A stretch of DNA of 64,000 nucleotides. Origin: JBGTCD01 sp041749015. Lineage in GTDB: Bacteria; Bacteroidota; Bacteroidia; Cytophagales; Cyclobacteriaceae. Positions 63,830 to 64,000 of the stretch are shown piece after piece; position 1 is the stretch's first letter, and the number at the start of each line of letters is the position of its first letter. Below the pieces are notes generated by a model. It saw nothing but the letters and a program-made list of their open reading frames with translations, was not told the DNA's origin and did not search any database. Location: positions 1 through 64,000 of the forward strand of contig JBGTCD010000124.1 of the NCBI GenBank assembly GCA_041749015.1, given 5' to 3'. The position numbers and the translations under genes were made by a program.

Positions 63830-64000
63830 CTAAAAATAATAATTTTTACCTTAATACTTAATCAATTTTTAAATTAATCAAAATTTAAGGGCTGCCGTTG
63901 GCCTGGTTGAATCAATAAACCCATCCTGGCGCGGAAGTTACTTCTATGCCTCCTAAACCGTCATTGCGAGGCACCCACCTTTTGCCATGGCAAAAGGTGG
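63830..64000. other. Intergenic end region with REP-like and palindromic sequence
   Basis: No gene. CGTCATTGCGAGGCAC (63958-63973) resembles a dispersed repeat seen in many genomes. A perfect 26-bp palindrome centred on CCATGG ends the window (63975-64000). It may continue beyond the window edge. Confidence 0.6.

Overview
The window is a chromosomal piece of a Bacteroidota bacterium, most likely order Cytophagales (Cyclobacteriaceae/Fulvivirgaceae/Marivirga-like; the exact family is inference). Signs seen directly are two SusC/SusD outer-membrane uptake operons, two large secreted proteins with type IX secretion (T9SS) C-terminal sorting domains, an OmpA/PD40/TPR protein built like PorE, low GC, A-rich ribosome-binding regions, and promoters of the Bacteroidota type (TTTG at -33, TAnnTTTG at -7). 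The clearest promoters precede the rRNA operon and rplM.

Layout. 1-5.1 kb: 5' end of a 16S rRNA (minus strand, rest of the operon outside the window) with promoter and leader, then the minus-strand overlapping cluster fur-like/STAS/purA, the bifunctional (p)ppGpp enzyme, and tRNA-Leu(TAG). 5.4-10.8 kb: tig-clpP-clpX (protein folding and turnover), facing lpxB and queD. 10.4-24.4 kb: a surface/secreted accessory region with a DUF6438-like lipoprotein, an 1846-residue T9SS metalloprotease, two paralogous exported proteins of unknown family, an outer-membrane protein/lipoprotein pair, an alpha/beta-hydrolase lipoprotein, and an FG-GAP/ASPIC protein next to a vanadium-dependent haloperoxidase. 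24.4-37.3 kb: two tandem SusC-SusD-lipoprotein operons, each closed by a hairpin terminator. 37.4-42.7 kb: operon lepA-folD-queE-OmpA/PD40. 42.7-45.4 kb: methyltransferase-amidohydrolase and an AcpH-like protein. 45.5-48.2 kb: rplM-rpsI-rpsB-tsf with its own promoter and an internal terminator before tsf. 48.3-56.4 kb: two-component system plus RluA-type pseudouridine synthase, a PF10023-type aminopeptidase, recA, a MacB-like permease, queA-ispD, DUF2795. 56.7-60.5 kb: ettA, a lipoprotein, an intergenic repeat zone, and an LpxL-like acyltransferase.

60.6-64.0 kb is the most unusual part, a graveyard and cassette zone. It holds three copies of a REP-like palindromic element, a ParE-type toxin gene cut off inside one of these elements while its antitoxin is intact, a second antitoxin/RelE-type toxin pair in which the toxin has a 1-nt frameshift, a fragment resembling the end of an XRE regulator, and an orphan RHS-core/C-terminal domain gene followed by a two-TM protein that looks like its immunity partner. 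The window ends in a perfect 26-bp palindrome.

Functional themes: core information processing and stress control (relA/spoT, tig/clpPX, ribosomal proteins, EF-Ts, EttA, LepA, RecA); queuosine biosynthesis spread over three loci (queD, queE, queA); outer-membrane and secreted biology (SusCD, T9SS cargo, LpxB, LpxL-like). No CRISPR array, prophage or complete transposon was seen. The candidate new biology is the RHS-CT/membrane-protein pair and the REP-element/toxin-antitoxin decay zone; both are proposals from sequence reading only.
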